A stretch of DNA of 64,000 nt, taken from NCBI RefSeq assembly GCF_900461105.1, contig NZ_UFWZ01000001.1:1426001-1490000 (forward strand), given 5' to 3'. Below the pieces are notes generated by a model. That model made no database searches, was not told the DNA's origin, and worked only from the letters and a program-made list of their open reading frames with translations. Positions within the stretch are counted from its first letter, which is position 1; every line of letters begins with the position of its first letter. The stretch is from Clostridium putrefaciens (GTDB lineage: Bacteria; Bacillota; Clostridia; Clostridiales; Clostridiaceae). The translations under genes were made by a program, and so were the position numbers. This document shows, piece after piece, positions 26,212 to 36,164 of the stretch.

Positions 26212-26919
26212 CTATTGGCCTTCTATGATAAATAAGCTGCCCCTATCAGTTAAACCGCTTTCTTTCAAATAAAGTGGAGTTATGTTATGCTTTTTTAAAA
26301 ACATTTTAACCTTATCGCCATAAACATATTTATCTAAGCTTCCAAAGAAGGCTAATGTGTTTTTATCTATAAGACCACAAGTGCCACCTATAAACCCATA
26401 GTTCAAAGGGAAAAGCTCTATGTCTCCAGGTGGCAATAATAATACATCTGCACCTAAGGAATCTAAGGATTCTTTTATTTTAATATCATTAGTTAAAAAA
26501 GCGTCTTTAGAAATTATAGCAGTAGAACATTTAGTGTATCCTTGAGATACATTTAAAATCTTTTTATCATCTATGTAATTCAATAAGTTTTTATCTGTAT
26601 AAGTTAGATTGTGCAAAAAGAACTTTTCTGTATTTAATGCATTTAATATAATATTTCCAGGGTAATTAAATCCAATGTCATTAAATGAGAAGTGTATATT
26701 GTAGCCTAATTTAGAAAGTTCTTTCATAAAGTCATCATTAATCTTAGGGTGTACCATTATATCAGATTTAGATAATACATTAATTTGTATATCGGGATGA
26801 CCAGAGATAGCTGCGTAAACTCCTTCATAAGAAGGGCATTTTAATACCTTTATATTCAAATCTTGTAAACTTTTAATCTCCTCTTTGGAAATTCTGAAAT
26901 CCACTATAGCAACTTTCAT
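26212..26919 (-). CDS. DUF6873-like protein with guanidino-modifying-enzyme fold
   Basis: A 235-residue protein common in clostridia near ytxC. Repeated strand-helix units and the motifs GHPDIQ (about 56-61), GYTKCS (about 133-138) and GFIGGTCGLID (about 176-186) fit the beta/alpha-propeller of the arginine deiminase/dimethylargininase superfamily, where a His-Asp and a C-terminal Cys are catalytic; the HPD and the Cys here are candidates. The substrate is unknown. The gene stands alone on the minus strand, diverging from ytxC with 166 bp between. The family name is recalled from general knowledge and the enzymatic role is inference. Confidence 0.6.
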   Translation of the reverse strand: MKVAIVDFRISKEEIKSLQDLNIKVLKCPSYEGVYAAISGHPDIQINVLSKSDIMVHPKINDDFMKELSKLGYNIHFSFNDIGFNYPGNIILNALNTEKFFLHNLTYTDKNLLNYIDDKKILNVSQGYTKCSTAIISKDAFLTNDIKIKESLDSLGADVLLLPPGDIELFPLNYGFIGGTCGLIDKNTLAFFGSLDKYVYGDKVKMFLKKHNITPLYLKESGLTDRGSLFIIEGQ

Positions 26920-27085
26920 TTTCTACCTACTTTCTATTATGTATTTTAAATTTGTTATTTTGTATATAGTATCATGTATTTAAAAATTCATTTATATAAT
27001 TTATATGTATGTCGATATTTGTTATAAAATTTTTGTATATACATTAGTTTAAAACACATACTATGTTTAAGAAGGGAGTGATATC

Positions 27086-27985
27086 ATGGTTCTACTTACT
27101 ATAATTTATGAAAGTGGTTTAGATATTGCACCAAATATACAAGACGTAGTTAAAATTTTAAAAAATAAAGACATTAATCTTGGTATTTGCGAGAGTCAAA
27201 ATAATAATACTCACTTCATTAAAATAATGTGTGATGATAAAATATACAGTGAATCATTAGTGGAAAGGGTCAATTATTATATAAGTAATTGTATATATGA
27301 TATATTAATAAGCTTTGTATGTGAAGATGATATTTATAAATTTATTTTAGATAATTATTTCTTTTTTAATGAAGACGAAATAAGAGAAGTAGAAAAACAA
27401 ATAATTAATATATTGAAATATAATAAATCATTAAAAGAAGATGCAGATATATATTATGAAAACAGAAAAAATCATATATTACTAAAGATTAAGTCCTGCC
27501 TAGAAGAAAATAGGCAGATTAATATAGATGGATATATTACATTTAGGCTTAAGGAATTAATGGTAGACATAGAAGAGATATCGAATAAGGTTGCAGAGAA
27601 TTACATGATAGAAAGAGAATATAATGAATTTATAAAGCTTCTTAAATATTTTGTGGATATTCAAGAAAGCAAAATAGATAAGATTAATATAATAATATCA
27701 AAAGAGGGCACTTATGATGTAAAAGATGACAAAGGTAATAGTATATTAAATACATTCGTAGCTGATATATTAGAAAATGAATTTAATGACCCTTCCATTA
27801 ATACTGAAGATATTATAATAAGTGGACTCATAACAAATGTACCAAATTCTATAATAATTCATGGAAGTTCTTATTGTTTTAATAAAGAATTTATTGAAAC
27901 TATAAAGAATGTGTTTACCTATAGGGTAGAAGTGTGTGATGGGTGTGATTTATGTAATGGTAAACCACTTATATTTTCCACATAA
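27086..27985 (+). CDS. ytxC: Sporulation protein YtxC family
   Basis: A 299-residue protein resembling YtxC, a conserved spore-former protein of unknown biochemical role normally encoded just upstream of the thrS/infC region, as here. It has no signal peptide or membrane helix and is rich in Ile, Asn, Glu and Lys. The C-terminal end VCDGCDLCNGKPL carries three closely spaced cysteines (CxxCxxxC-like) that could bind a metal; that is only an observation. AAGAAGGGAGTG precedes the start. thrS, often next to it, is not present here. Confidence 0.75.
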   Translation: MVLLTIIYESGLDIAPNIQDVVKILKNKDINLGICESQNNNTHFIKIMCDDKIYSESLVERVNYYISNCIYDILISFVCEDDIYKFILDNYFFFNEDEIREVEKQIINILKYNKSLKEDADIYYENRKNHILLKIKSCLEENRQINIDGYITFRLKELMVDIEEISNKVAENYMIEREYNEFIKLLKYFVDIQESKIDKINIIISKEGTYDVKDDKGNSILNTFVADILENEFNDPSINTEDIIISGLITNVPNSIIIHGSSYCFNKEFIETIKNVFTYRVEVCDGCDLCNGKPLIFST

Positions 27986-28024
27986 TCTTTTAGAATAAAT
28001 TTTAAATATATCATTATATTTTTA

Positions 28025-28053
28025 TTGACATAGTAAAGATATAATGATAGAAT
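28025..28053 (+). promoter_or_regulatory. Promoter of the infC-rpmI-rplT operon
   Basis: TTGACA (28025-28030), 17 bases, TAGAAT (28048-28053), upstream of the structured leader. Confidence 0.75.
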
Positions 28054-28175
28054 AACGTAGTAAAGAAGAAACAGCCGTTTCTCACCTTGCAGCATTGCTA
28101 GTAAGGTAATTAAACTTAACTTTAAGAAATAAAGTTGATTTGTTAATTGAGACGGCATTTATGCCGTCTTTTTTA
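28054..28175 (+). promoter_or_regulatory. L20-type leader with attenuator before infC
   Basis: A leader of about 120 bases containing CAGCCGTTTCTCACCTTGCA and a following TAGTAAGGTAATTAAACTT, as in the ribosomal protein L20 leaders of Firmicutes, ending in a perfect terminator stem GACGGCA/TGCCGTC (28151-28168) with seven T. Known leaders of this kind let excess L20 shut down its own operon; that mechanism is inferred from position and structure. Confidence 0.75.
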
Positions 28176-28212
28176 GATTTTATATATTTTGAATTACATG
28201 GAGGTGAAAAGT

Positions 28213-28722
28213 ATTAATAAAAACTTAATTATGAATGAAAAAATCAGAGAAAAAGAAATAAGGGTAAATGATGATAATGGCCCATTAGGTATTATGTCAT
28301 CTAAAGAAGCATTAGATATAGCTGAAGAAAGAGAACTTGATTTAGTTATGATATCTCCTGGTGCGAACCCACCTGTTTGTAAGATCATGGATTATGGTAA
28401 ACATCTTTATGAACAAACCAGAAAAGAAAAAGACGCTAGAAAAAAGCAAAAGATTGTTAATGTTAAAGAGATAAGATTTAGTCCTACTATAGAAGAACAT
28501 GATATTTCTATAAAGGCTAAAAAAGCTAGAGGTTTCTTAATGGATGGAGATAAAGTAAAAGTAACCGTAAGATTTAGAGGCAGAGAAGCTGATTATGCTC
28601 ATGTAGGAAACAAGATATTAAAAAGTTTTTTAGGAAAAATGGAAGATATATGCGTAGTGGAAAAGCCTGCCAAACTAGAAGGAAGAAACATGGCTATGGT
28701 TTTGGCACCTAAAAAAGCATAA
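28213..28722 (+). CDS. infC: Translation initiation factor IF-3 (ATT start)
   Basis: IF-3 prevents premature subunit joining and proofreads the start codon. The start is set at ATT (28213) because GGAGGTG lies 8 bases upstream and the encoded [18 protein letters not shown] is the normal family N-terminus; the ATG at 28198 overlaps the ribosome site itself. ATT starts are a conserved feature of infC and make its translation sensitive to IF-3 level. The N-domain ([20 protein letters not shown]) and C-domain ([20 protein letters not shown]) are complete at 169 residues. rpmI follows 21 bp later. Confidence 0.95.
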   Translation: MNKNLIMNEKIREKEIRVNDDNGPLGIMSSKEALDIAEERELDLVMISPGANPPVCKIMDYGKHLYEQTRKEKDARKKQKIVNVKEIRFSPTIEEHDISIKAKKARGFLMDGDKVKVTVRFRGREADYAHVGNKILKSFLGKMEDICVVEKPAKLEGRNMAMVLAPKKA

Positions 28723-28743
28723 TTCTGGAGGGAGGATCTTATA

Positions 28744-28941
28744 ATGCCAAAAATGAAAACTCATAGAGGAGCAGCAAAAAGATTTAAGTTAACAGGAAGT
28801 GGAAGACTAAAGAGAGCTAAAGCTTTCAAAAGCCACATATTAACTAAGAAATCACCTAAGAGAAAAAGAAACTTAAGAAAAACAGCATATGTATCAAATA
28901 CTCAAGAAAAAACAATGAAAAAATTATTACCATATTTATAA
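28744..28941 (+). CDS. rpmI: 50S ribosomal protein L35
   Basis: A 65-residue basic protein, start [20 protein letters not shown], the L35 signature, preceded by GGAGGGAGG. Middle gene of the infC-rpmI-rplT operon. Confidence 0.97.
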   Translation: MPKMKTHRGAAKRFKLTGSGRLKRAKAFKSHILTKKSPKRKRNLRKTAYVSNTQEKTMKKLLPYL

Positions 28942-28970
28942 TATACATCACACGATAGGAGGTTTATAAC

Positions 28971-29330
28971 ATGGCAAGAGTAAAGAGAGCGGTAAATTCT
29001 CGCAAAAACCACAAGAAAGTATTAAAACTTGCAAAAGGATACTACGGTGGTAAGAGCAAGTTATTTAAAACTGCTAATGAAACAGTTATAAGAGCACAAA
29101 GAAATGCTTATGTAGGAAGAAAACTTAAGAAGAGAGACTATAGAACACTTTGGATCGCAAGAATAAATGCAGGTACTAGAATGAATGGTCTTTCATATTC
29201 AAAGTTTATGAATGGAATCAAATTAGCTGGAATTGATATAAACAGAAAAATGTTATCAGAAATAGCTATAAATGATCCTAAGGCTTTTTCAGACTTAGTA
29301 GCAGTAGCTAAACAACATATAAATGCATAA
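28971..29330 (+). CDS. rplT: 50S ribosomal protein L20
   Basis: A 119-residue protein starting [20 protein letters not shown] and containing [20 protein letters not shown]; normal length. L20 binds 23S rRNA early in assembly and, in Firmicutes, also represses this operon through the leader at 28054. AGGAGGT precedes the start. Confidence 0.97.
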   Translation: MARVKRAVNSRKNHKKVLKLAKGYYGGKSKLFKTANETVIRAQRNAYVGRKLKKRDYRTLWIARINAGTRMNGLSYSKFMNGIKLAGIDINRKMLSEIAINDPKAFSDLVAVAKQHINA

Positions 29331-29344
29331 TAAATAATTATATT

Positions 29345-29367
29345 AATGCGACTATAGTCGCATTTTT
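29345..29367 (+). terminator. Terminator of the infC operon
   Basis: 8-bp stem AATGCGAC / GTCGCATT with loop TATA, then TTT, 14 bp after rplT. Confidence 0.87.
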
Positions 29368-29378
29368 ATTTATATTAA

Positions 29379-29430
29379 ATCCAACATATAGTAGCATTAT
29401 CTTATAAGATAATGCTACTATATGTTGGAT
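29379..29430. repeat. 52-bp perfect palindrome between rplT and ktrB
   Basis: Two 26-base arms beginning ATCCAACATATAGTAGCA are exact reverse complements with no spacer (centre CTTATAAG). It lies after the rplT terminator and 34 bp before the ktrB start. It could be an operator, a cruciform or a transcript hairpin; no known family is recognised. Confidence 0.92.
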
Positions 29431-29464
29431 GGTAATATAAAATTTTTTTTTGAGGTGATAAACA

Positions 29465-30811
29465 ATGCAGATAAGTTTTTTAAAAAAGATAAGTCTAAAT
29501 GCAGTGCAGATATTAGCAATAGGGTTTGCAATAGTTATATTTATAGGTGCTGTAATGCTTACTTTACCAATATCATCTTCAAATGGTACGGTTACTAATT
29601 TTCTTGATTCTTTATTTACATCCACATCAGCGGTTTGTGTAACAGGTTTAATTACTGTAGATACAGGCACGCATTGGAGTTATTTTGGTAAAACTGTTAT
29701 AATGCTATTAATTGAAATTGGAGGACTTGGATTTATGTCTTTTGCTACTTTAATAGCATTACTAATGGGGAAAAAGATAACATTAAAAGAGCGGTTATTA
29801 TTGCAAGAGGCACTTAATACTTCTAACATTCAAGGGCTAGTAAAGCTTGCTAGGTATCTACTTATGTTTACTTTATCAGTTCAACTTTCCGGAGCCCTTT
29901 TATTATCCACACAGTTTATACCGGAGTTTGGTATTGGAAAGGGTATATATTATAGTATATTTCATGCTGTATCAGCTTTTTGTAATGCTGGATTTGATTT
30001 AATTGGTAACTTTTCCAGTTTGACAGGCTATGCCAATAACTCTGTTGTAATACTTACTATAGGAGGGTTAATAGCCATAGGAGGATTAGGATTTGCTGTT
30101 TGGGCAGAATTATATAATTATAAGAAGTCTAAAAGACTATCTTTGCATGCAAAGGTAGTAGTTTCAATGACCTTATTTTTAATGATAGCTGGTAGTATAT
30201 TAATGTTTATATTTGAATTTAATAATCCTGGAACTATGAAGGGTATGTCATTTAAAGGGAAGATATTATCTTCTATATTTGCATCAGTTTCACCTAGAAC
30301 CGCTGGCTTTAATTCTATATCAACAGATGCTATGAGTACAGCAGGTAAGTTTTTAACTATAATTTTGATGTTTATAGGAGGTTCACCTGGATCTACAGCA
30401 GGAGGTATAAAAACTGCTACGGCAGGAATTTTGATTATGACAGTAATTTCAGTAATTAGGGGAAGAAACGATACAGAGGTTTTTCATAAAAGAATTTCTA
30501 AAGATATAGTTTATAGGGCGTTTGCTGTTACAACTCTTGGACTTGTATTAATTACTGTTGTAACCATGATACTTTCTATAACAGAAGTTGGAGCTAGCTT
30601 TGAATACTTATTATATGAAGTAACTTCAGCATTTGCAACGGTAGGACTAACTCTTGGACTTACAACTAAGCTTACGTCAATAGGGAAGATACTTATAGCA
30701 TTAACTATGTATTTCGGAAGAGTAGGTCCAATGACTGTGGTTTTAGCTTTAACAAATAAAAAAGGAAATAATGCCATTAGATACCCTGAAGAAAAGATAA
30801 TGGTTGGATAG
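29465..30811 (+). CDS. ktrB: Potassium uptake membrane subunit KtrB (TrkH family)
   Basis: K+ channel-like transporter gated by KtrA. The 448-residue membrane protein has the four pore-loop filters of the family: SAVCVTGLITV, SAFCNAGFDL, SPRTAGFNS and SAFATVGLTLG, each with the key glycine, and the flexible gate region GGSPGSTAGGIKT. GAGGTGAT precedes the start. ktrA follows 11 bp later. No c-di-AMP riboswitch is seen upstream; instead the upstream region holds a 52-bp palindrome. Confidence 0.93.
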   Translation: MQISFLKKISLNAVQILAIGFAIVIFIGAVMLTLPISSSNGTVTNFLDSLFTSTSAVCVTGLITVDTGTHWSYFGKTVIMLLIEIGGLGFMSFATLIALLMGKKITLKERLLLQEALNTSNIQGLVKLARYLLMFTLSVQLSGALLLSTQFIPEFGIGKGIYYSIFHAVSAFCNAGFDLIGNFSSLTGYANNSVVILTIGGLIAIGGLGFAVWAELYNYKKSKRLSLHAKVVVSMTLFLMIAGSILMFIFEFNNPGTMKGMSFKGKILSSIFASVSPRTAGFNSISTDAMSTAGKFLTIILMFIGGSPGSTAGGIKTATAGILIMTVISVIRGRNDTEVFHKRISKDIVYRAFAVTTLGLVLITVVTMILSITEVGASFEYLLYEVTSAFATVGLTLGLTTKLTSIGKILIALTMYFGRVGPMTVVLALTNKKGNNAIRYPEEKIMVG

Positions 30812-30822
30812 GAGTGGAAATT

Positions 30823-31488
30823 ATGAGTAATAAACAATATGTAGTTATTGGTCTTGGAAGATTTGGAACATCTGTCGCTAAAACTCTTTATGGAATGGGT
30901 CATGATGTTTTAGCGATAGATATGAATGAAGATGTTGTTCAAGAAATATCGGATGATGTTACACATGCCATTCAAATGGATGCTACAGATGAGCATGCAT
31001 TAAGAACTTTAGGTGTAAGAAACTTTGATGTAGCGGTTATAACTATAGGATCTAATATTCAAGCTAGTGTAATGGTTACTCTTTTGATGAAAGAGCTAGG
31101 AATAAAATATATAATAGCTAAGGGTCAAAGTGAACTACATGCAAAGGTCCTATATAAGATAGGTGCAGATAGAGTAGTATTACCAGAAAAGGATATGGGA
31201 ATGAGGGTTGCGCATAATTTAGTTTCTTCTAATATATTAGATTATATTGAGCTCTCACCAGATTATAGTATAATTGAGGTTAAATGTCCTAAACAGTGGG
31301 CAGGTAAGACTTTATCAGATTTGAATGTTAGAGCTAATCATGGTATTAATATAATGGCTGTGAGAAAGAAACACGAAATAAATATTTCTCCAATGGCAGA
31401 AGATATAATTGATCCTACGGATATATTAATTGTTATAGGTGCAGAGGATGATTTATCAAGATTAGAAAGTACTATGTCTGTAGACTAA
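30823..31488 (+). CDS. ktrA: Potassium uptake regulatory subunit KtrA
   Basis: Cytoplasmic RCK ring protein that gates KtrB by binding nucleotides and c-di-AMP. The N-terminal RCK_N domain has VIGLGRFGTSVA and the acidic strand end AIDMNED; the C-terminal RCK_C domain is at about 135-220. The ATG at 30823 is chosen because AGGAGTGG lies 5-8 bp upstream; a GTG at 30814 falls inside that ribosome site. The 221-residue length is standard. Confidence 0.93.
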   Translation: MSNKQYVVIGLGRFGTSVAKTLYGMGHDVLAIDMNEDVVQEISDDVTHAIQMDATDEHALRTLGVRNFDVAVITIGSNIQASVMVTLLMKELGIKYIIAKGQSELHAKVLYKIGADRVVLPEKDMGMRVAHNLVSSNILDYIELSPDYSIIEVKCPKQWAGKTLSDLNVRANHGINIMAVRKKHEINISPMAEDIIDPTDILIVIGAEDDLSRLESTMSVD

Positions 31489-31507
31489 AGTAGGGGGGAT
31501 AAGGACT

Positions 31508-32302
31508 TTGAATCTAATTGAAAGTAAAAATAACCCACTGATTAAAGAAGTAAAAAAACTTCATGAAAAAAAGTACAGACTTCTAATGGGGAAATTTATA
31601 GTAGAAGGTCTTAGATTTGTAGGTGAAGCTTTAACACAAGGTGATTTAGTAGACTCCTTATTTATAAGTAGAAGTTATGTAGATAAATATAATCATTTAT
31701 TAGACAATAATTTAATAAATGGAAAAAACATTTTTATAGTTGAGGATAATATTTTTAAATCCTTATGTTATACAGAAAGTCCTCAGGGAATAATATCTGT
31801 TTGTAATATAACTAAAGAAAAAATTAATATTACAGATGGATTTTATATTCTTGTAGATAAGGTACAAGACCCTGGTAATTTAGGAACTATAATAAGATCT
31901 GCCCATGCAAGTGGTGCAAAAGCAGTTATATTAACTAAGGGAACAGTGGACTTGTATAATTCTAAAGTGCTGAGATCTACTATGGGATCTATTTTCTATA
32001 TACCAATAATAGAAGATGATAAGTTTGAATATATAAATTCACTAAAGGATAAAGGGTTTAAATTTTTAGTTAGTAGTTTAGATACAGATAAAAACTTTTA
32101 TGATATAGATTTAACTAAAAACTTAGTTATATGTGTGGGTAATGAAGGTAATGGAATTAGTGAAGAAATTTATAAATTAAGTGATATTAAAGCTAAGATA
32201 CCCATGCCAGGTGGGGCTGAATCTTTAAATGTATCTATAGCAGCCTCTATAATGATGTTTGAAGTTATAAGACAAATAAATTCTAGTATTGAATTTATTT
32301 AA
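31508..32302 (+). CDS. TrmH-family RNA methyltransferase
   Basis: SPOUT-fold 2'-O-methyltransferase of rRNA or tRNA. The 264-residue protein has an N-terminal substrate domain (MNLIESKNNPLIKEVKKLHE) and the three SPOUT motifs: DKVQDPGNLGTIIRSA, CVGNEGNGIS and MPGGAESLNVSIAASIMMFE, forming the knotted SAM site. It starts at TTG (31508), with AGGGGGGAT 8 bp upstream. The usual position just before pheST is kept. The exact target nucleotide cannot be told from sequence. Confidence 0.9.
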   Translation: MNLIESKNNPLIKEVKKLHEKKYRLLMGKFIVEGLRFVGEALTQGDLVDSLFISRSYVDKYNHLLDNNLINGKNIFIVEDNIFKSLCYTESPQGIISVCNITKEKINITDGFYILVDKVQDPGNLGTIIRSAHASGAKAVILTKGTVDLYNSKVLRSTMGSIFYIPIIEDDKFEYINSLKDKGFKFLVSSLDTDKNFYDIDLTKNLVICVGNEGNGISEEIYKLSDIKAKIPMPGGAESLNVSIAASIMMFEVIRQINSSIEFI

Positions 32303-32317
32303 ATTAGTATGTATAAT
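32289..32317 (+). promoter_or_regulatory. Promoter of the pheST T-box transcript
   Basis: TTGAAT (32289-32294), 17 bases, TATAAT (32312-32317). It begins inside the 3' end of the upstream methyltransferase gene. Confidence 0.75.
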
Positions 32318-32324
32318 GAGTTTA

Positions 32325-32589
32325 ACTAAATAAATAATGGCAATGAAAGAGAGAGTAAATATAAAATATGATGTTAGACATCAATGAATATATTTTCAGG
32401 GAGAAAGGGTCAAAGACTGAAAGCCTTTTTGAATATAATTATATTGAAGTTCACTCTGGAGCCCTAGCTGTGAAATGTAAGTAGTGGTTAGCGGATAAAA
32501 CCGTTAAATTTAACTAAGATAGTAGTTTTATAAACTACTAATTAGGGTGGTACCGCGGATATTCCGTCCCTTTTTTGGGACGGTTTTTT
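32325..32589 (+). promoter_or_regulatory. T-box riboswitch specific for tRNA-Phe
   Basis: Leader with AGGGTGGTACCGCGG (32544-32558), the T-box that pairs with the acceptor end of uncharged tRNA. The specifier sits in GAAGTTCACT and reads TTC (32450-32452), a Phe codon. A terminator (CCGTCCC/GGGACGG plus T6, 32564-32589) competes with the T-box antiterminator. Low charged tRNA-Phe thus turns on pheST. Confidence 0.95.
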
Positions 32590-32629
32590 ATTTGTCCATA
32601 ATTATTAAAGATAGGAAGGAGAAAATAAG

Positions 32630-33649
32630 ATGAAAGAAAACTTAAAGTTAATAAAAGAAAAAGCTATAGAAGAATTAAAAAAAGTTAATTCTACTGGTGA
32701 TATTGAATCAATAAAAGTTAAGTATTTAGGTAAAAAGGGTGAACTTACTGCCATATTAAGAGGAATGGGGGGCTTATCTAACGAAGAAAGACCCATAATA
32801 GGAAAACTTGCAAATGAGGTTAGGGAATCAATAGAACTTTATATAAATAATCTAGCAAGAAACATAAAAGAAGAAGAAAAGCTAGAAAAGTTAAGTAAAG
32901 AAACTATAGATATATCACTTCCAGGAAAGAAACAAACAATTGGAAAGCGACATCCCTTAGACCTTACATTAGAAAGCATGAAAGAAATATTTATGTCAAT
33001 GGGATTTTCAATAGAGGAAGGTCCGGAAGTGGAGCTTGATTACTATAATTTTGAGGCTCTTAATATACCTAAAAATCATCCTGCTAGAAGTGAACAAGAT
33101 ACTTTTTACATAAACGAAAAGGTAGTTTTAAGAACTCAGACATCACCAGTTCAGGTAAGGGTTATGGAAAATCAAAAACCACCTATAAAAATGATATCTC
33201 CAGGAAAGGTTTATAGATCTGATGCTGCAGATGCTACTCATTCACCTATATTCTATCAAATGGAGGGTCTAGTTATAGATAAAGGTATAACCTTTGCAGA
33301 TTTAAAGGGTACCTTAGATATATTTGCTAAAAAGATGTTTGGAAGCAATGTTAAAACTAAATTCAGACCTCATCACTTCCCATTTACAGAACCTTCAGCA
33401 GAGATGGATGCTACATGCTTTGTATGTGAGGGTAAAGGATGTAATGTTTGTAAAAATAGCGGATGGATTGAGCTTTTGGGTGGAGGAATGGTACATCCAG
33501 ATGTGCTTAGAAACTGTGGTATAGATCCTGAGGTTTATAGTGGGTTTGCCTTTGGTTTTGGAGTAGATAGAATGGTTATGTTAAAGTATGGAATAGATGA
33601 TATAAGGTTATTATATGAAAGTGATATAAGGTTCTTAAAAGAATTTTAA
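32630..33649 (+). CDS. pheS: Phenylalanine-tRNA ligase alpha subunit
   Basis: Catalytic subunit of the alpha2-beta2 enzyme. The 339-residue protein has an N-terminal coiled coil, motif 2 (TSPVQVRVM ... [20 protein letters not shown]), the ATP/Phe site ([14 protein letters not shown]) and motif 3 ([14 protein letters not shown]). AGGAAGGAG precedes the start. It is controlled by the T-box and followed by pheT after 57 bp. Confidence 0.97.
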   Translation: MKENLKLIKEKAIEELKKVNSTGDIESIKVKYLGKKGELTAILRGMGGLSNEERPIIGKLANEVRESIELYINNLARNIKEEEKLEKLSKETIDISLPGKKQTIGKRHPLDLTLESMKEIFMSMGFSIEEGPEVELDYYNFEALNIPKNHPARSEQDTFYINEKVVLRTQTSPVQVRVMENQKPPIKMISPGKVYRSDAADATHSPIFYQMEGLVIDKGITFADLKGTLDIFAKKMFGSNVKTKFRPHHFPFTEPSAEMDATCFVCEGKGCNVCKNSGWIELLGGGMVHPDVLRNCGIDPEVYSGFAFGFGVDRMVMLKYGIDDIRLLYESDIRFLKEF

Positions 33650-33706
33650 TTTAAAAGATTGTAATAAATATATATTTAAATAAATTTAATCGAGGAGGAA
33701 TAGCGG

Positions 33707-36079
33707 ATGAAAGTACCATTTACATGGCTTAAGGATTACGTAGATATAGATATAAATGTTAATGAATTAGCAGATAGGTTGACTCTTTCAGGATCAAAAG
33801 TTGAAGAGGTTATAACAACTGGAGATGAAATTGAAAATGTAGTAACAGCGAGAATAGTTAAAATTGAACCACATCCAGATGCAGATAAACTTGTTATCTG
33901 TCAGCTTGACATAAGAAAGGATGAGTATTTGCAAATAGTTACTGGGGCTAAAAACATGAAGGAGGGTGATATTGTTCCAGCTGCCCTTCATGGAGCTTCT
34001 TTGGCTAATGGGCTTAAGATAAAAAAAGGAAAATTAAGAGGTATAGTTTCTAATGGAATGATGTGTTCAGAAGAAGAACTAGGGCTTGCAGAAGAAGGCA
34101 CTGCTCTTGGGTTAATGATATTACCGATGGATACACCTATAGGAGAAGATATTAAGGAGGTATTAGGCTTAAATACTTCAATTATAGACTTTGAAATAAC
34201 CTCTAATAGAACGGATTGTATGAGTGTAGTTGGGATAGCAAGAGAAACAGCAGCTACCCTTGATGTGAAATATAAAATGCCTAATATAAATTACAATGTT
34301 TCAGGTGAAGAAGATATTAAGGATATGATAAAGCTTCAAGTAAAGGATTCTTTGTGTAAAAGATATATGGCAAGGGCCATTAAAAATGTAAAGATTGAAC
34401 CATCACCATCTTGGATGCAAGAAAGATTATTAGAAGCTGGAATTAGACCTATAAATAACATTGTGGATATAACGAACTTTGTAATGATAGAGTTAGGTCA
34501 GCCAATGCATGCTTTTGATATGAGGGATATAAAAGGAAACTCTATAATAGTTGAAAGAGCTAAGGCAGAAGAAAGGTTTATTTCTTTAGATGAAGTTGAA
34601 AGAGACCTAAATGAAAGTGTCTTAACTATAAGAGACGAAGAAAGAGCAATTGCACTTGCAGGAATCATCGGTGGTTTAAATTCACAAATAAAAGAAGATA
34701 CAAATGTTGTAATACTCGAATGTGCAAATTTTGATGGAACTAATATAAGGGTAAACGCTAAAAAACTAGGAGTTAGAACAGAGTCGTCTTCTTTGTTCGA
34801 AAAAGACTTAGATCCTAATCTAACAAATATAGCATTAGATAGAGCATGTAGCTTAATAGAGGAGCTAAAGGTTGGACAAATTATAAGCGGAACTATAGAT
34901 TACTACGAAGATAAGGTAGTAGAAAAAGAACTAACTGTAGATTATAAATGGATTAATAAGTTTTTAGGAACATCTTTAAGTAAAGAAGATATAAAAGGAT
35001 ACTTAGATAGACTAGAGTTAAAGACTTTATTAAAAGAAGATATGCTAATAATAAATGTACCAATATTTAGAAAAGATATAAGTATAAAAGAAGATGTAGC
35101 AGAAGAAGTTGCAAGAATTTATGGTTACAACAATATACCATCTACAATTAATAAAACTATAAATTTAAAAGATGGAAAGAACCTAAAGCAAAAACTAGAT
35201 GATAAAGTTATATCAGTACTTCTTAATAGTGGGTTAAATCAATCTATAAGCTACTCCTTTGTTAGTCCTAAAGTTTTTGATAAAATTAATATGTCTAAAG
35301 AAAATATTCTAAGAGATACAATATCAATTAAGAATCCTTTAGGTGAAAATTATAGTATTATGAGAACTACTTGTATCCCATCCATGATGGAATCTTTGGC
35401 TAGAAATTATTCTAGAAACAATGAGGAAGTTTCTTTATTTGAAATAGGAAATGTATATATAAAAACTAATAAAGACTTACCAGAAGAAAGAAATACATTG
35501 GTTATAGGCCTATATGGTAAAGTAGAATACCTTAACTTAAAAGGTGTTATAGAAAACCTAGTCGAATCATTAGGTATAGAAAAGACACATTATGAAAGAC
35601 AAAGTCAAGATCAAGCATTCCACCCTGGTAAAACAGCTAACTTGTTTATAGGTAAAGAGTGCGCTGGAATATTAGGAGAAGTACACCCTGATGTTACTGA
35701 AAATTACGGTATTGATACTGAGTGTTATATAGCTGAAATAAATTTAGATGTATTATATAAAAATGCTAACATAGTTAAAAAGTATAAAGCTTTACCAAGG
35801 TTTCCAGCTGTTACCCGAGATATTGCATTAATAGTAGATGAAGCAACTTTTGTTCAAAAAATTCAGTCAGTCATAAAAAGCACTGGTGGGAATTTAGTTG
35901 AAAGCATTAATCTTTTTGATGTATATAAAGGAAAACAAATAGAGGATGGTAAAAAGAGTGTTGCTTATGCAATATCCTATAGATCAGAAACAAAAACTCT
36001 TACAGATGGTGAAGTAAATAAAGTTCATGATAAGATTGTTAGAGCATTAGAATATAAACTAGGATGTAAGTTAAGATAA
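33707..36079 (+). CDS. pheT: Phenylalanine-tRNA ligase beta subunit
   Basis: Structural, tRNA-binding and editing subunit. The 790-residue protein has the N-terminal tRNA-binding OB domain ([17 protein letters not shown]), the B3/B4 editing domain ([20 protein letters not shown]), the B5 domain, the catalytic-like core and the C-terminal anticodon-binding fold ([14 protein letters not shown]). GAGGAGGAA precedes the start. Full length, nothing missing. Confidence 0.97.
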   Translation: MKVPFTWLKDYVDIDINVNELADRLTLSGSKVEEVITTGDEIENVVTARIVKIEPHPDADKLVICQLDIRKDEYLQIVTGAKNMKEGDIVPAALHGASLANGLKIKKGKLRGIVSNGMMCSEEELGLAEEGTALGLMILPMDTPIGEDIKEVLGLNTSIIDFEITSNRTDCMSVVGIARETAATLDVKYKMPNINYNVSGEEDIKDMIKLQVKDSLCKRYMARAIKNVKIEPSPSWMQERLLEAGIRPINNIVDITNFVMIELGQPMHAFDMRDIKGNSIIVERAKAEERFISLDEVERDLNESVLTIRDEERAIALAGIIGGLNSQIKEDTNVVILECANFDGTNIRVNAKKLGVRTESSSLFEKDLDPNLTNIALDRACSLIEELKVGQIISGTIDYYEDKVVEKELTVDYKWINKFLGTSLSKEDIKGYLDRLELKTLLKEDMLIINVPIFRKDISIKEDVAEEVARIYGYNNIPSTINKTINLKDGKNLKQKLDDKVISVLLNSGLNQSISYSFVSPKVFDKINMSKENILRDTISIKNPLGENYSIMRTTCIPSMMESLARNYSRNNEEVSLFEIGNVYIKTNKDLPEERNTLVIGLYGKVEYLNLKGVIENLVESLGIEKTHYERQSQDQAFHPGKTANLFIGKECAGILGEVHPDVTENYGIDTECYIAEINLDVLYKNANIVKKYKALPRFPAVTRDIALIVDEATFVQKIQSVIKSTGGNLVESINLFDVYKGKQIEDGKKSVAYAISYRSETKTLTDGEVNKVHDKIVRALEYKLGCKLR

Positions 36080-36164
36080 AATTCCGTATTTCCCGAAAGT
36101 GAATTATGTGATAGAATATAAATATATTAATTAAAATATGAATTTATCTAAGAGGGTGTTTTGC

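Noticed and set aside
29341-29464. c-di-AMP (ydaO-type) riboswitch before ktrB
   Set aside because: The spacer is only 134 bp and is taken up by a terminator and the palindrome; no conserved riboswitch core is present.
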